From the NCBI GenBank assembly GCA_021798835.1, contig JAJZBQ010000005.1, positions 1 to 64,000 on the forward strand: a DNA stretch of 64,000 nt, in the 5' to 3' direction. Below, one piece after another: positions 1 to 6,489 of the stretch. The stretch's first letter is position 1. Every line of letters starts with the position of its first letter. This DNA is from Pseudomonadota bacterium. GTDB lineage: Bacteria > Pseudomonadota > Gammaproteobacteria > Burkholderiales > Ferrovaceae. A program made the position numbers and the translations under genes. The notes under the pieces are model-generated. The model saw nothing but the letters and a program-made list of their open reading frames with translations, was not told the DNA's origin and ran no database searches.

Positions 1-492
1 AGGAGGCCGCCGAACGCGCAACCCAACGCAGGAAAAAACCAAAAATCAAACCCAACCCCTGATCAACTACCGCAAAACCGCGTAATACCCCTCAAATTTA
101 CGCGGTTCCTCAACCCTGACAACAACTCCAACGTCTATCGGTTTCTGGGTCTGGCGGGTAACGCTTCCAACAGTTTCACCAATTGGAGTGCTGCAGACCT
201 CTCCGTGGATGGAATAACCGTCAAGAACTTCGGTATTTATGTTTTCTCTCTGAACACCAACCAATTCGGTGCCAACGATTATCTGAACATCAATACCCAC
301 TTGCTGCCCGAGGGAACCTTTGCCGTCGCCTATGGGGTGGCACCCAATAACCAAACCTACTCCACGCCCTTTACCAACTCCGGCATGCGGGATACGCCCC
401 CGAAGCACGTGCCTGAACCCACCCCGCTGATTCTGCTCAGTATCGGCGCGTTAGGACTGGCCTCGCTGCGGCGTTCACGTCAAGGGGTCTGA
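1..492 (+). CDS. PEP-CTERM sorting-signal protein, 3' part
   Basis: The frame is open from the first base of the window, so this is the C-terminal 163 residues of a longer exported protein. The end carries a textbook PEP-CTERM signal: VPEPTPL, then a hydrophobic helix (about 15 residues, LILLSIGALGLASL) and a basic tail RRSRQ. Such proteins are sorted by exosortase (XrtA) in the inner membrane and released or anchored at the surface, often with exopolysaccharide. The body is rich in Asn, Thr and aromatic residues, like other secreted PEP-CTERM proteins. Its last 56 bases overlap convergently with the ligase gene on the other strand. The substrate-type assignment is secure from the motif; the protein's own function is unknown. 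Confidence 0.85.
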   Translation, partial: RRPPNAQPNAGKNQKSNPTPDQLPQNRVIPLKFTRFLNPDNNSNVYRFLGLAGNASNSFTNWSAADLSVDGITVKNFGIYVFSLNTNQFGANDYLNINTHLLPEGTFAVAYGVAPNNQTYSTPFTNSGMRDTPPKHVPEPTPLILLSIGALGLASLRRSRQGV

Positions 493-1762
493 CCCGGCCC
501 GCCATGATAGGAAGCGACGATGTGTCGCGATGGCTCAGGATTACACAGCGCCGCGTTGCTTCCATCAGTACCACAAGATAATAGGGCACATCAAAGTAGG
601 CCAGACTCAGGAAAGCCCCTCCGGTGGCATAGGCGATCTGGCTAACCTGGATCATGCGGGCCAGCAGGTTGGCCCATTGCCACTCCGGCTTGTCCTTTGT
701 TTCTCGAATGATCCAGCTTCCACAGCGCCAGGTATAAAAACCAATGGCCAGAAAAAAGAGCAGACCGGGAAACCCGTGTTCCCCTAGCACCTGAAAATAG
801 ATGCTGTGGGCCGCATGAACATTCTTGGGCTCGGGCGCATAACGCGCAAACACTTCGGGATCGTAGATCTCGAACCCCCCGCCCGTCAGGGGCCTGTCGA
901 GGGCCAGATTCCAGGCCATGGCCCAGGCATTCAGTCGCCCCAGTGCCGAGGCATCCTGATCGTAGGTCTGAATGGTATGCATGCGATCCTCCCACTTCTG
1001 CGGCATGAACACCAGCACCAGTGGCACCAAAATCACAACCAGCATGGCCTGTGGCAGTTTTCTGGGACTCTTGAACCACAGAAACAGCATCATGAACGCG
1101 ATGGCAATCAAGGCTCCACGAGAATAGGACCCGATGGCCGAAACCCCGCACAGCACCATAGAGACCAGTAATCCGCGCTTGACCCAGACGTTCTGCTCAG
1201 TCAACTGCAGATAACGCAACAGCGGGATCAGCATGATGGTAGCCAGCGCCAGCGAGTTGTTTTCCTCGATATACGATCCCGATGGTCCCCAAACGGTAAA
1301 ACTTCCGCCCGTCAACAGGGTAAACAACCCACCCTTGGTACCGTAGTACCCCAAAGAAACCACCAGCGTCCAGACCAACGCGCGAATCTGTTCACGTGTC
1401 ACGATCACCATGAGCGCAATCAAGGTCATGAACAGGACTTTCATGATCTTGCTCCAGGAGGCATAAAGTTGATCGAAGTGAATGGCAAACAGCGAATCGA
1501 CATTCATGGAGATCATGAACAATATCAAGGCAACCGTGGCAGGTGTCACCGGAAATTGGCGACGATCCCGGGTAAATACCAACCCCAGCAGCGTCACCAG
1601 CGCCATGACCATGGCAAACGGAAAATTATAGGCAAACCCCCAGGCCAATCGATGGGGATTCATGACGCTGATCCACACCCACCCAAGAATACCAATGGCG
1701 GGATGCTTCAACGCTTTGGGAATGATCCACAATACCGCCAGAACAATGACAATGTCACGCAT
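437..1762 (-). CDS. O-antigen ligase-like, exosortase A-associated putative O-glycosylation ligase
   Basis: Polytopic inner-membrane protein of 441 residues with about ten to twelve hydrophobic segments. It has the large periplasmic-loop signature of Wzy/WaaL ligases around residues 300-330 (NVHAAHSIYFQVLGEHGFPG) and a conserved SYSRGALIA helix near residue 210. Members of this family that sit in XrtA loci are proposed to transfer glycans to exported PEP-CTERM proteins. The neighbouring PEP-CTERM gene, acyl carrier protein and XrtA-type hydrolases support this reading. The start is ATG at 1762, preceded by an AGGTG ribosome-binding site. Family is secure; acceptor and glycan are inferred. Confidence 0.85.
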   Translation of the reverse strand: MRDIVIVLAVLWIIPKALKHPAIGILGWVWISVMNPHRLAWGFAYNFPFAMVMALVTLLGLVFTRDRRQFPVTPATVALILFMISMNVDSLFAIHFDQLYASWSKIMKVLFMTLIALMVIVTREQIRALVWTLVVSLGYYGTKGGLFTLLTGGSFTVWGPSGSYIEENNSLALATIMLIPLLRYLQLTEQNVWVKRGLLVSMVLCGVSAIGSYSRGALIAIAFMMLFLWFKSPRKLPQAMLVVILVPLVLVFMPQKWEDRMHTIQTYDQDASALGRLNAWAMAWNLALDRPLTGGGFEIYDPEVFARYAPEPKNVHAAHSIYFQVLGEHGFPGLLFFLAIGFYTWRCGSWIIRETKDKPEWQWANLLARMIQVSQIAYATGGAFLSLAYFDVPYYLVVLMEATRRCVILSHRDTSSLPIMAGRVRPLDVNAAARPVLTRRY

Positions 1763-1805
1763 AACAACACCTAGTTCATGAAACCGTTGGCACCAGAAAA
1801 TCCCT

Positions 1806-1811
1806 TATAAT
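1806..1811 (+). promoter_or_regulatory. Candidate -10 box for the acyl carrier protein operon
   Basis: A perfect TATAAT lies 30 bases upstream of the acyl carrier protein start, in the 78-base gap between divergent genes. No convincing -35 is present at 16-18 bases, so the site is only a candidate. Confidence 0.35.
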
Positions 1812-1840
1812 GCACGCTCACATCCTCATCTCAGGCCATC

Positions 1841-2095
1841 ATGTCAGACATTGAAAACACGCTCAAAGTCATTCTCGATCAGGTTCTTCAACTGGGATCC
1901 CGCGTGAATACTTTTAACACAAATACCGCCCTGCTGGGTAGTATTCCCGAACTGGATTCCATGGCTGTGGTCAATCTGATCACTTCCCTGGAAGAACATT
2001 TTGGATTTGTCATTCACGATGACGACATTCACGCCGATATTTTTACCACATTGGGCACATTACAAGCGTTTGTTCGCCAAAAACAAGGGCTATGA
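1841..2095 (+). CDS. Acyl carrier protein, exosortase A-associated
   Basis: Small 84-residue acidic four-helix acyl carrier protein. The phosphopantetheine attachment serine is Ser40 in the motif ELDSMAVVNL, followed by the helix LITSLEEHFGF. It is the first gene of a three-gene unit (ACP, hydrolase 2, hydrolase 1) joined by overlaps, the arrangement seen in XrtA loci, where an AMP-forming acyl-CoA ligase and a PLP decarboxylase also occur. The decarboxylase is present 14 kb downstream; the ligase is not in the window. It presumably carries an acyl or aminoacyl group for modification of the exopolysaccharide or an associated metabolite, but the cargo is not known. Confidence 0.85.
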   Translation: MSDIENTLKVILDQVLQLGSRVNTFNTNTALLGSIPELDSMAVVNLITSLEEHFGFVIHDDDIHADIFTTLGTLQAFVRQKQGL

Positions 2096-2904
2096 CCGTC
2101 CAGCCATTTTTTCTGGATAGCGCCCAGGGAAAGCGCTTTCATGTGCTTCATGCCAGCCCCACCCCGCGTATGACATGGCTGTACATCCCCCCCTTCGGGG
2201 AAGAGATGAATAAATCTCGGCGCATGATCACCTTGCTGGGCCAAGCCCTGGTCCAGTGCGACCAAGCCCTGCTGATCCCCGATCTGGCGGGGTGTGGGGA
2301 CAGTGCCGGCGAACTGCGCGAAGTGACCCAGGACACCTGGGTTCAGGATATCCAGCAGTCCTGCCAATGGCTCATCGACCGGTACCCTGTCCCCATCGGG
2401 TTATGGAGCCTGCGCTCTGGCAGTTTAACCCTGTTCAAGTTTCTGGAAAAAACTCCCGCCCACCATTTCTCCTGCATCCTGTGGCAACCCGTGCTCAATG
2501 GGGCCGTATTCCTCAATCAATTTCTGCGCCTCAAGGTGGCTGCCGACATGGCGCTGGGCCACAAGACCCTGACGCAAACCCTCCGCCAGCAGTTGCGCGA
2601 AGGACAACCTCTGGAAATCGCCGGCTATGAATTGCCTCCGCCCCTGGCGGATGACTGGGAACACACGGACTTTACCCGCTCGGCTCCCGCCAACGGGCGT
2701 TATCGGTGGTTTGAACGACTGACGGAAGCAACCAGTCCCCTTCCCCCCTCCGCCATCGCCGCTGCCCAACAATGGCAGGCACAGGGCCTCGATGTGCAGC
2801 AACAGGGGTTTACCGGCCTTCCATTCTGGCAGACACAGGAAATCACCGAATGTCTGCCATTGATTCAGCAATCCCTAGAGACCCTCCCCCATGCACGGGA
2901 CTGA
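2092..2904 (+). CDS. Exosortase A-associated alpha/beta hydrolase (hydrolase 2 type)
   Basis: 270 residues with an alpha/beta-hydrolase fold: oxyanion region IPPFGEEMNKSRRM near residue 30, LIPDLAGCGDS near residue 62, and a nucleophile elbow GLWSLRSGS near residue 103 where a Ser replaces the usual GxSxG spacing. It starts by ATGA overlap with the acyl carrier protein, so translation is coupled. It may act as a thioesterase or acyltransferase on the ACP-bound group. Length and elbow match the family found in XrtA clusters. Substrate unknown. Confidence 0.8.
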   Translation: MTVQPFFLDSAQGKRFHVLHASPTPRMTWLYIPPFGEEMNKSRRMITLLGQALVQCDQALLIPDLAGCGDSAGELREVTQDTWVQDIQQSCQWLIDRYPVPIGLWSLRSGSLTLFKFLEKTPAHHFSCILWQPVLNGAVFLNQFLRLKVAADMALGHKTLTQTLRQQLREGQPLEIAGYELPPPLADDWEHTDFTRSAPANGRYRWFERLTEATSPLPPSAIAAAQQWQAQGLDVQQQGFTGLPFWQTQEITECLPLIQQSLETLPHARD

Positions 2905-3763
2905 AACCGCTCTCGCCTTTCCCTGCGGCGACGACACCCTGATCGGCATTCTGAATCAGCCCGATAACCCGTCCACCACTACCGGGGTCCTGATCATCGT
3001 CGGGGGCCCACAATGTCGAACCGGAAGTCACCGTCAATTCACGCAACTGGCACGCGGGCTCGCACAACGCGGAATTCCCAGTTTGCGCTTCGACACCCGG
3101 GGCATGGGGGACAGTACCGGAGCCATGCGCAATTTTGAAGACCTGCACGATGACATTCACGCCGCCTGTCAGTCATTTGTCCATCATAGTATGGTGCCGA
3201 TACAACGACTCGTCCTGTGGGGGCTGTGCGATGCCGCCACGGCCGCTGCCTTCTATGCTTCCAGCCACGTAGATATCTGCGCCCTGGTCCTCTGCAATCC
3301 ATGGGTCAGAACCGCACAGAGCGAAGCCCTCACCCAGGTCAAACATTACTATCTGAAACGACTCCTGGCCCCGGCGCTGTGGAAAAAATTCCTGACCGGA
3401 AATTTTGCCTTGCGCCAAACCTGTCACGATCTGATAACCCATCTGCGCGTGCTGACCGCCCCCGCATCGGATAGACCCCATACTCCTACCCTGCCACTCC
3501 CGGAACGAATGCAACGCGCCCTGACCCAGCACCCACGCCCCACGCTGCTGGTACTCAGCGGATGTGACCTGACCGCCCGCGAATTTGAGGATGCGGTTCT
3601 CGGCAATGCCACCTGGTCAGCCTGGTTGCAGGATTCTTCAATCGTCACACGCCGGGACTTACCCGAGGCCGATCATACCTTCTCGTCCCGAATATGGACC
3701 GATCAAGTCACCCAATTCACTGCAGATTGGCTATTGGAAGTTCTGGAACTCAAACTTTCATGA
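2891..3763 (+). CDS. Exosortase A-associated alpha/beta hydrolase (hydrolase 1 type)
   Basis: 290-residue alpha/beta hydrolase. Early strand VLIIVGGPQCRTGSHRQF, RGMGDSTG near residue 75, and a nucleophile elbow WGLCDAATAA near residue 113 in which Cys occupies the nucleophile position; the late His lies in LPEADHTF near residue 258. A Cys elbow of this kind is characteristic of the XrtA hydrolase 1 group. It overlaps hydrolase 2 by 14 bases. Paired with the ACP it may release or transfer an acyl group. The stop codon sits inside the left arm of a long hairpin (3762-3809). Confidence 0.8.
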   Translation: MHGTETALAFPCGDDTLIGILNQPDNPSTTTGVLIIVGGPQCRTGSHRQFTQLARGLAQRGIPSLRFDTRGMGDSTGAMRNFEDLHDDIHAACQSFVHHSMVPIQRLVLWGLCDAATAAAFYASSHVDICALVLCNPWVRTAQSEALTQVKHYYLKRLLAPALWKKFLTGNFALRQTCHDLITHLRVLTAPASDRPHTPTLPLPERMQRALTQHPRPTLLVLSGCDLTAREFEDAVLGNATWSAWLQDSSIVTRRDLPEADHTFSSRIWTDQVTQFTADWLLEVLELKLS

Positions 3764-3809
3764 AGTCTCCTACCGCTAAAGCCCTTTTGGGTTTATAGCG
3801 GGAGGTTTC
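3762..3809 (+). repeat. Long inverted repeat resembling an IS200/IS605-family terminal hairpin
   Basis: Arms 3762-3784 and 3789-3809 pair imperfectly (GAAGTCTCCTACCGCTAAAGCCC with GGGTTTATAGCGGGAGGTTTC) around a TTTT loop. No U-run follows, so it is a poor intrinsic terminator. In my recollection, right ends of IS605/IS1341-type elements look like this. No tnpA or tnpB remains nearby, so this would be a solo end or a recruited hairpin. Confidence 0.5.
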
Positions 3810-3891
3810 CTGGGTCAACGACCAACTCTATTATCCGCACAAAACTACAGCCAAGTCCGACGCACCTTGTCAATCCTTGCAAACTACAACT

Positions 3892-4107
3892 TCGTTGCCC
3901 TGCTCCACGAAGAAAACTACCTGCAGCCCTTCGATAACTCAGACTGGGTCTGCGTTCATGTAACCCCTCCACTGAGGACAGAAACCAATACCGCCCTCAA
4001 TGAGTCAATGGAGCAAACACCGCTTCCAGGGTAGGAGCCTCCAGCACCCGATCCAGCCAGGCCTCGATCTGCTCCCCGGATGCCGCGCCAATCCTGTCCA
4101 GCACCGC
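3892..4107. repeat. Duplicated segment, copy A (3' end of Rpn gene and flank)
   Basis: Bases 3892-3938 match 5940-5986, and about 3999-4107 match 6003-6109, with only scattered mismatches. Between them the copies differ (about 60 bases in A, 16 in B). A second matching block is 4942-5034 with 6128-6220. The two copies flank the parDE pair. Confidence 0.8.
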
Positions 4108-5055
4108 CGGGCTTACCTCCCCAAAACGTCGGGCCAGCAACCTCTGCAGCGCCAAGGCTTCGCCTTCCTGCCTGCCTTCCTGTCTGCCTTCCTGCCTGCC
4201 TTCCCGCCTGCCTTCCTGCCTGCCTTCCTGTCTGCCTTCCTGCCTGCCTTCCTGTCTTCCCTGCTGCATTCCCTGCTGCATTCCCTGTTGCAGACCCTTG
4301 GCCTCGCGCTCCTTGGCCCATTCCTCCAATCGATCCGTCATCATGATCTTTAACTCCTGCAAATCGTTCACTTCCGGTAAGTGCTCACCAAAATCAATTC
4401 GCCTCCCCAGACTCGCACGAATCCATACCGAAAACATGCGCCTCAGTTCCGGCTCGTCCCTCAACCACACCTGCAACGATTCCAGTACCTCACCCATCGT
4501 CAGAGGATTCTGCTCCAACCGAAACAATGCCGCAACCAGATTCCGCTTCGAAGCCAACTCCCCGTCCGGGTACGACTGCTCATCCACCAGCAAGTACCGA
4601 ACCCGTGGCTTGAACTGCTCCACCAGACTAGGCACCGTCACAATCAAATCGTACACATCCTCAACTGCCGTCCACTTCCGTTGACCGTTGTACAGCACAA
4701 TCGGCAAAATCGGCGGCAAACGACCATCCGATGAAATATCGCCCTTGCGAACCAGGTCCTGATACAACAACCCCTGATACACCATCATGCGCAACGCCAT
4801 GTACCGGTCCACCGTACTCTGAAACTCGATCAGCAGGTACAGATAAGCCCAGTATTCACCAACCCGGATGCGCCACACCACATCGTCCGCACGACTGCGA
4901 AAATCCTCCGTGATATAACTGCCAGGGTACGGCTCCAGCGTCGTAAAATCCAACCCGTGCAACCACTCGTCCGGCACAAACCCGAGAATCAGATCGCGCA
5001 CAAATTCCGGTGCTGAAAACAAATACTTGTAACCACTGTCATGGGGCTGGCTCAT
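3997..5055 (-). CDS. Rpn-family recombination-promoting nuclease / putative transposase
   Basis: 352 residues. The N-terminal two thirds is the Transposase_31/Rpn domain (PD-(D/E)XK-like nuclease) beginning HDSGYKYLFSAPEFVRDLI, with LLIEFQSTVDRYMALRM near residue 75 supplying the E-x-Q catalytic pair. It is followed by a DUF4351-like C-terminus (residues about 300-352, LLARRFGEVSPAVLDRI). Between them lies a repetitive linker of QEGR units (residues about 255-290). Rpn proteins cut DNA and promote RecA-independent recombination; some act in phage defence. It is monocistronic and its 3' end and flank are duplicated beyond parDE. Confidence 0.85.
   Translation of the reverse strand: MSQPHDSGYKYLFSAPEFVRDLILGFVPDEWLHGLDFTTLEPYPGSYITEDFRSRADDVVWRIRVGEYWAYLYLLIEFQSTVDRYMALRMMVYQGLLYQDLVRKGDISSDGRLPPILPIVLYNGQRKWTAVEDVYDLIVTVPSLVEQFKPRVRYLLVDEQSYPDGELASKRNLVAALFRLEQNPLTMGEVLESLQVWLRDEPELRRMFSVWIRASLGRRIDFGEHLPEVNDLQELKIMMTDRLEEWAKEREAKGLQQGMQQGMQQGRQEGRQEGRQEGRQEGRREGRQEGRQEGRQEGEALALQRLLARRFGEVSPAVLDRIGAASGEQIEAWLDRVLEAPTLEAVFAPLTH
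4163..4293 (-). repeat. 12-bp tandem repeats encoding (QEGR)n / (QQGM)n linker
   Basis: About eight imperfect 12-base units of the type CTTCCTGCCTGC, followed by three CTGCTGCATTCC units, on the given strand. Each unit encodes four residues, so gain or loss of units keeps the Rpn frame and only changes the linker length. Confidence 0.85.
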
Positions 5056-5254
5056 GAGAGCAGTCTATCACATCCCATATGTCAGCCTAGTTAGGCACCA
5101 CCCCAGATGTCTGGCTGGGTATGCAAACCCAGTGGGATTTGTGGCAAGCGGAACATCAGCCGAGGATTGAGCCGATGGTGAGGGTGGTATAACTTTGCCT
5201 TTGACCCCACTTAAAAATGGGGGTATTACCGTACGGTTGCCTGTCTTTTGTGTG

Positions 5255-5267
5255 CGCAATAATTGCG
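5255..5267 (+). promoter_or_regulatory. Candidate ParD operator (CGCAAT-N-ATTGCG)
   Basis: A perfect inverted repeat with a one-base spacer, 57 bases upstream of the parD start. ParD-type ribbon-helix-helix antitoxins usually bind short palindromes at their own promoter. A weak -35 (TTGCCT, 5237) lies just upstream. Inference from position and symmetry. Confidence 0.4.
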
Positions 5268-5323
5268 ATAGATGAAGCCACTTATGCGACAATGCTTTCA
5301 CCTGATTGAATCGGGAGATTCCC

Positions 5324-5593
5324 ATGTCCGAACGCATCAACGCCCGCCTGTCGCAACCCTTGGCTGAATTCGTGGATAGAATGGTCGGCGAGGCGGGGCT
5401 TTACGAAACACCTAGCGAATACGTGCGCGACTTGATCCGCCGCGACATGGAACGGCGAGACGGCCCATTTGTGCAGGACGCCATCCTAGCCGGTTATCGA
5501 GACTTGGCGGCGGGGCGTGTTTTTGCATCGAGCGGCGACTTTAAGACCGATATGGCGGTGCTCGACCGCAAAGAAGCCGATGGCTGGCAATGA
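5324..5593 (+). CDS. parD: ParD-family antitoxin
   Basis: 89 residues. The N-terminus is a ribbon-helix-helix DNA-binding domain (MSERINARLSQPLAEFVDRM, then YETPSEYVRDLIRRD), and the C-terminal half is the acidic, flexible toxin-binding tail. The ATG at 5324 is chosen because GGGAG lies a few bases upstream; a TTG at 5306 in the same frame has no site. It overlaps the toxin start by 14 bases, the normal order for this type II module. It neutralises ParE and represses the operon. Family assignment is secure. Confidence 0.88.
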   Translation: MSERINARLSQPLAEFVDRMVGEAGLYETPSEYVRDLIRRDMERRDGPFVQDAILAGYRDLAAGRVFASSGDFKTDMAVLDRKEADGWQ

Positions 5594-6005
5594 CGTGCCA
5601 TCTCCAGCCACGTTTCAGTTGACACGGAATGCAGCACTGGATTTGCGCCGCATCCATACGCGGTCACGTCGCGAATGGGGTGATGACATTGCCAATCAGT
5701 ACCTCGTAGACCTGTACACGGCGATGGGTGCTGCTGCCGCCAACCCAGAGAAGGGCCGCTTACGGCAGTACCGTTCAACTCCGTTTCTGATGGTTCCGGC
5801 GCGACAGCACTTCCTGATTTACGACCTCGTGCCGCAAGGTATCGCGGTGCTGACGGTTCAACATCAGGTGCGCGACATCGAGTCCCTGATCGCAGACCTG
5901 ACTCCGGCTTTTCATTTCGAAGTCGAGCGGCTGAAACGATCGTTGCCCTGCTCCACGAAGAAAACCACCTGCAGCCCTTTGATAACGACGACGCCCCCTC
6001 AGTGA
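5580..6005 (+). CDS. parE: ParE-family toxin with repeat-derived C-terminal extension
   Basis: 141 residues. The first about 105 residues are a typical RelE/ParE fold: FQLTRNAALDLRRIHTRSRREWG, then RQYRSTPFLMVPARQHFLIYDLVPQGIAVLTVQHQ. Known family members inhibit gyrase or cleave mRNA. The start ATG 5580 is the first in frame and lies inside parD. From base 5940 (residue 121 on) the codons are identical in origin to the duplicated Rpn-flanking segment, so about 20 residues of the tail come from the repeat and not from the toxin family. Whether the tail affects activity cannot be told. Confidence 0.82.
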   Translation: MAGNDVPSPATFQLTRNAALDLRRIHTRSRREWGDDIANQYLVDLYTAMGAAAANPEKGRLRQYRSTPFLMVPARQHFLIYDLVPQGIAVLTVQHQVRDIESLIADLTPAFHFEVERLKRSLPCSTKKTTCSPLITTTPPQ

Positions 6006-6220
6006 GTCAGGGGAGCAAACACCGCTTCCAGGGTAGGAGCCTCCAGCACCCGATCCAGCCATGCCTCAATCTGCTCCCTGGATGCCGCTCCAATCCTGTC
6101 CAGCACCGCTCTCAGATTGCAAATACCCGTAAAATCCAACCCATGCAACCACTCGTCCGGCACAAACCCCAGAATCAGGTCGCGCACAAACTCCGGTGCT
6201 GAAAACAGATACTTGTAACC
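5940..6220. repeat. Duplicated segment, copy B
   Basis: Counterpart of copy A with an 18-base novel junction (6110-6127) replacing what is about 834 bases (4108-4941) in copy A. It contains the parE tail and the collapsed Rpn gene. Confidence 0.8.
5999..6220 (-). pseudogene. Internally deleted copy of the Rpn-family gene
   Basis: Keeps the N-terminal stretch GYKYLFSAPEFVRDLILGFV up to LHGLDFT and the C-terminal about 35 residues (AVLDRIGAASREQIEAWL to FAPLTH), with everything between, including the catalytic region and QEGR linker, removed. The reading frame survives across the junction and is open upstream to about 6361, where it is joined to unrelated residues (SLLVDEQIRQTEQSAAM). The original start codon region is missing. 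No nuclease activity is expected. Base identity with the intact copy is high, which suggests a recent duplication. Confidence 0.8.
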
Positions 6221-6422
6221 GAAGAAGGGAACGATGGTGGATGCCACGGTCATTGCCGCACTCTGTTCGGTCTGGCGGATCTGTTCATCAACAAGAAGTG
6301 ATTGGATCGCTATCAACGGGGCAATTGCATCCTGAAAACGGAGAGAAAAAGAACAGATCAATTCAGCAACTTCAGACCAGTTTATGAAACATTCAGGCTA
6401 GAAAGGGGAATGCGCAGACAAA

Positions 6423-6451
6423 TGTTCAAATGATTCCAATGCGTTTATAAT
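6423..6451 (+). promoter_or_regulatory. Candidate promoter of prsT
   Basis: TATAAT at 6446-6451 with a poor -35 (TGTTCA, 6423-6428) at 17 bases. It lies 39 bases upstream of the start codon, just beyond the disrupted Rpn region, so prsT probably has its own transcript. Confidence 0.4.
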
Positions 6452-6489
6452 GGGTTTTCTGTCGATATCATTGGTAAAGGGGTCGTAAC

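Noticed and set aside
4163..4293. A CRISPR array
   Set aside because: The regular repeats are continuous 12-base coding units without spacers.
3956..4321. A GRQTGRQA-repeat protein in another frame
   Set aside because: It is the 12-base repeat of the Rpn gene read out of frame.
5205..5225. Intrinsic terminator at CCCCACTTAAAAATGGGG
   Set aside because: The stem is only five bases and no T-run follows.
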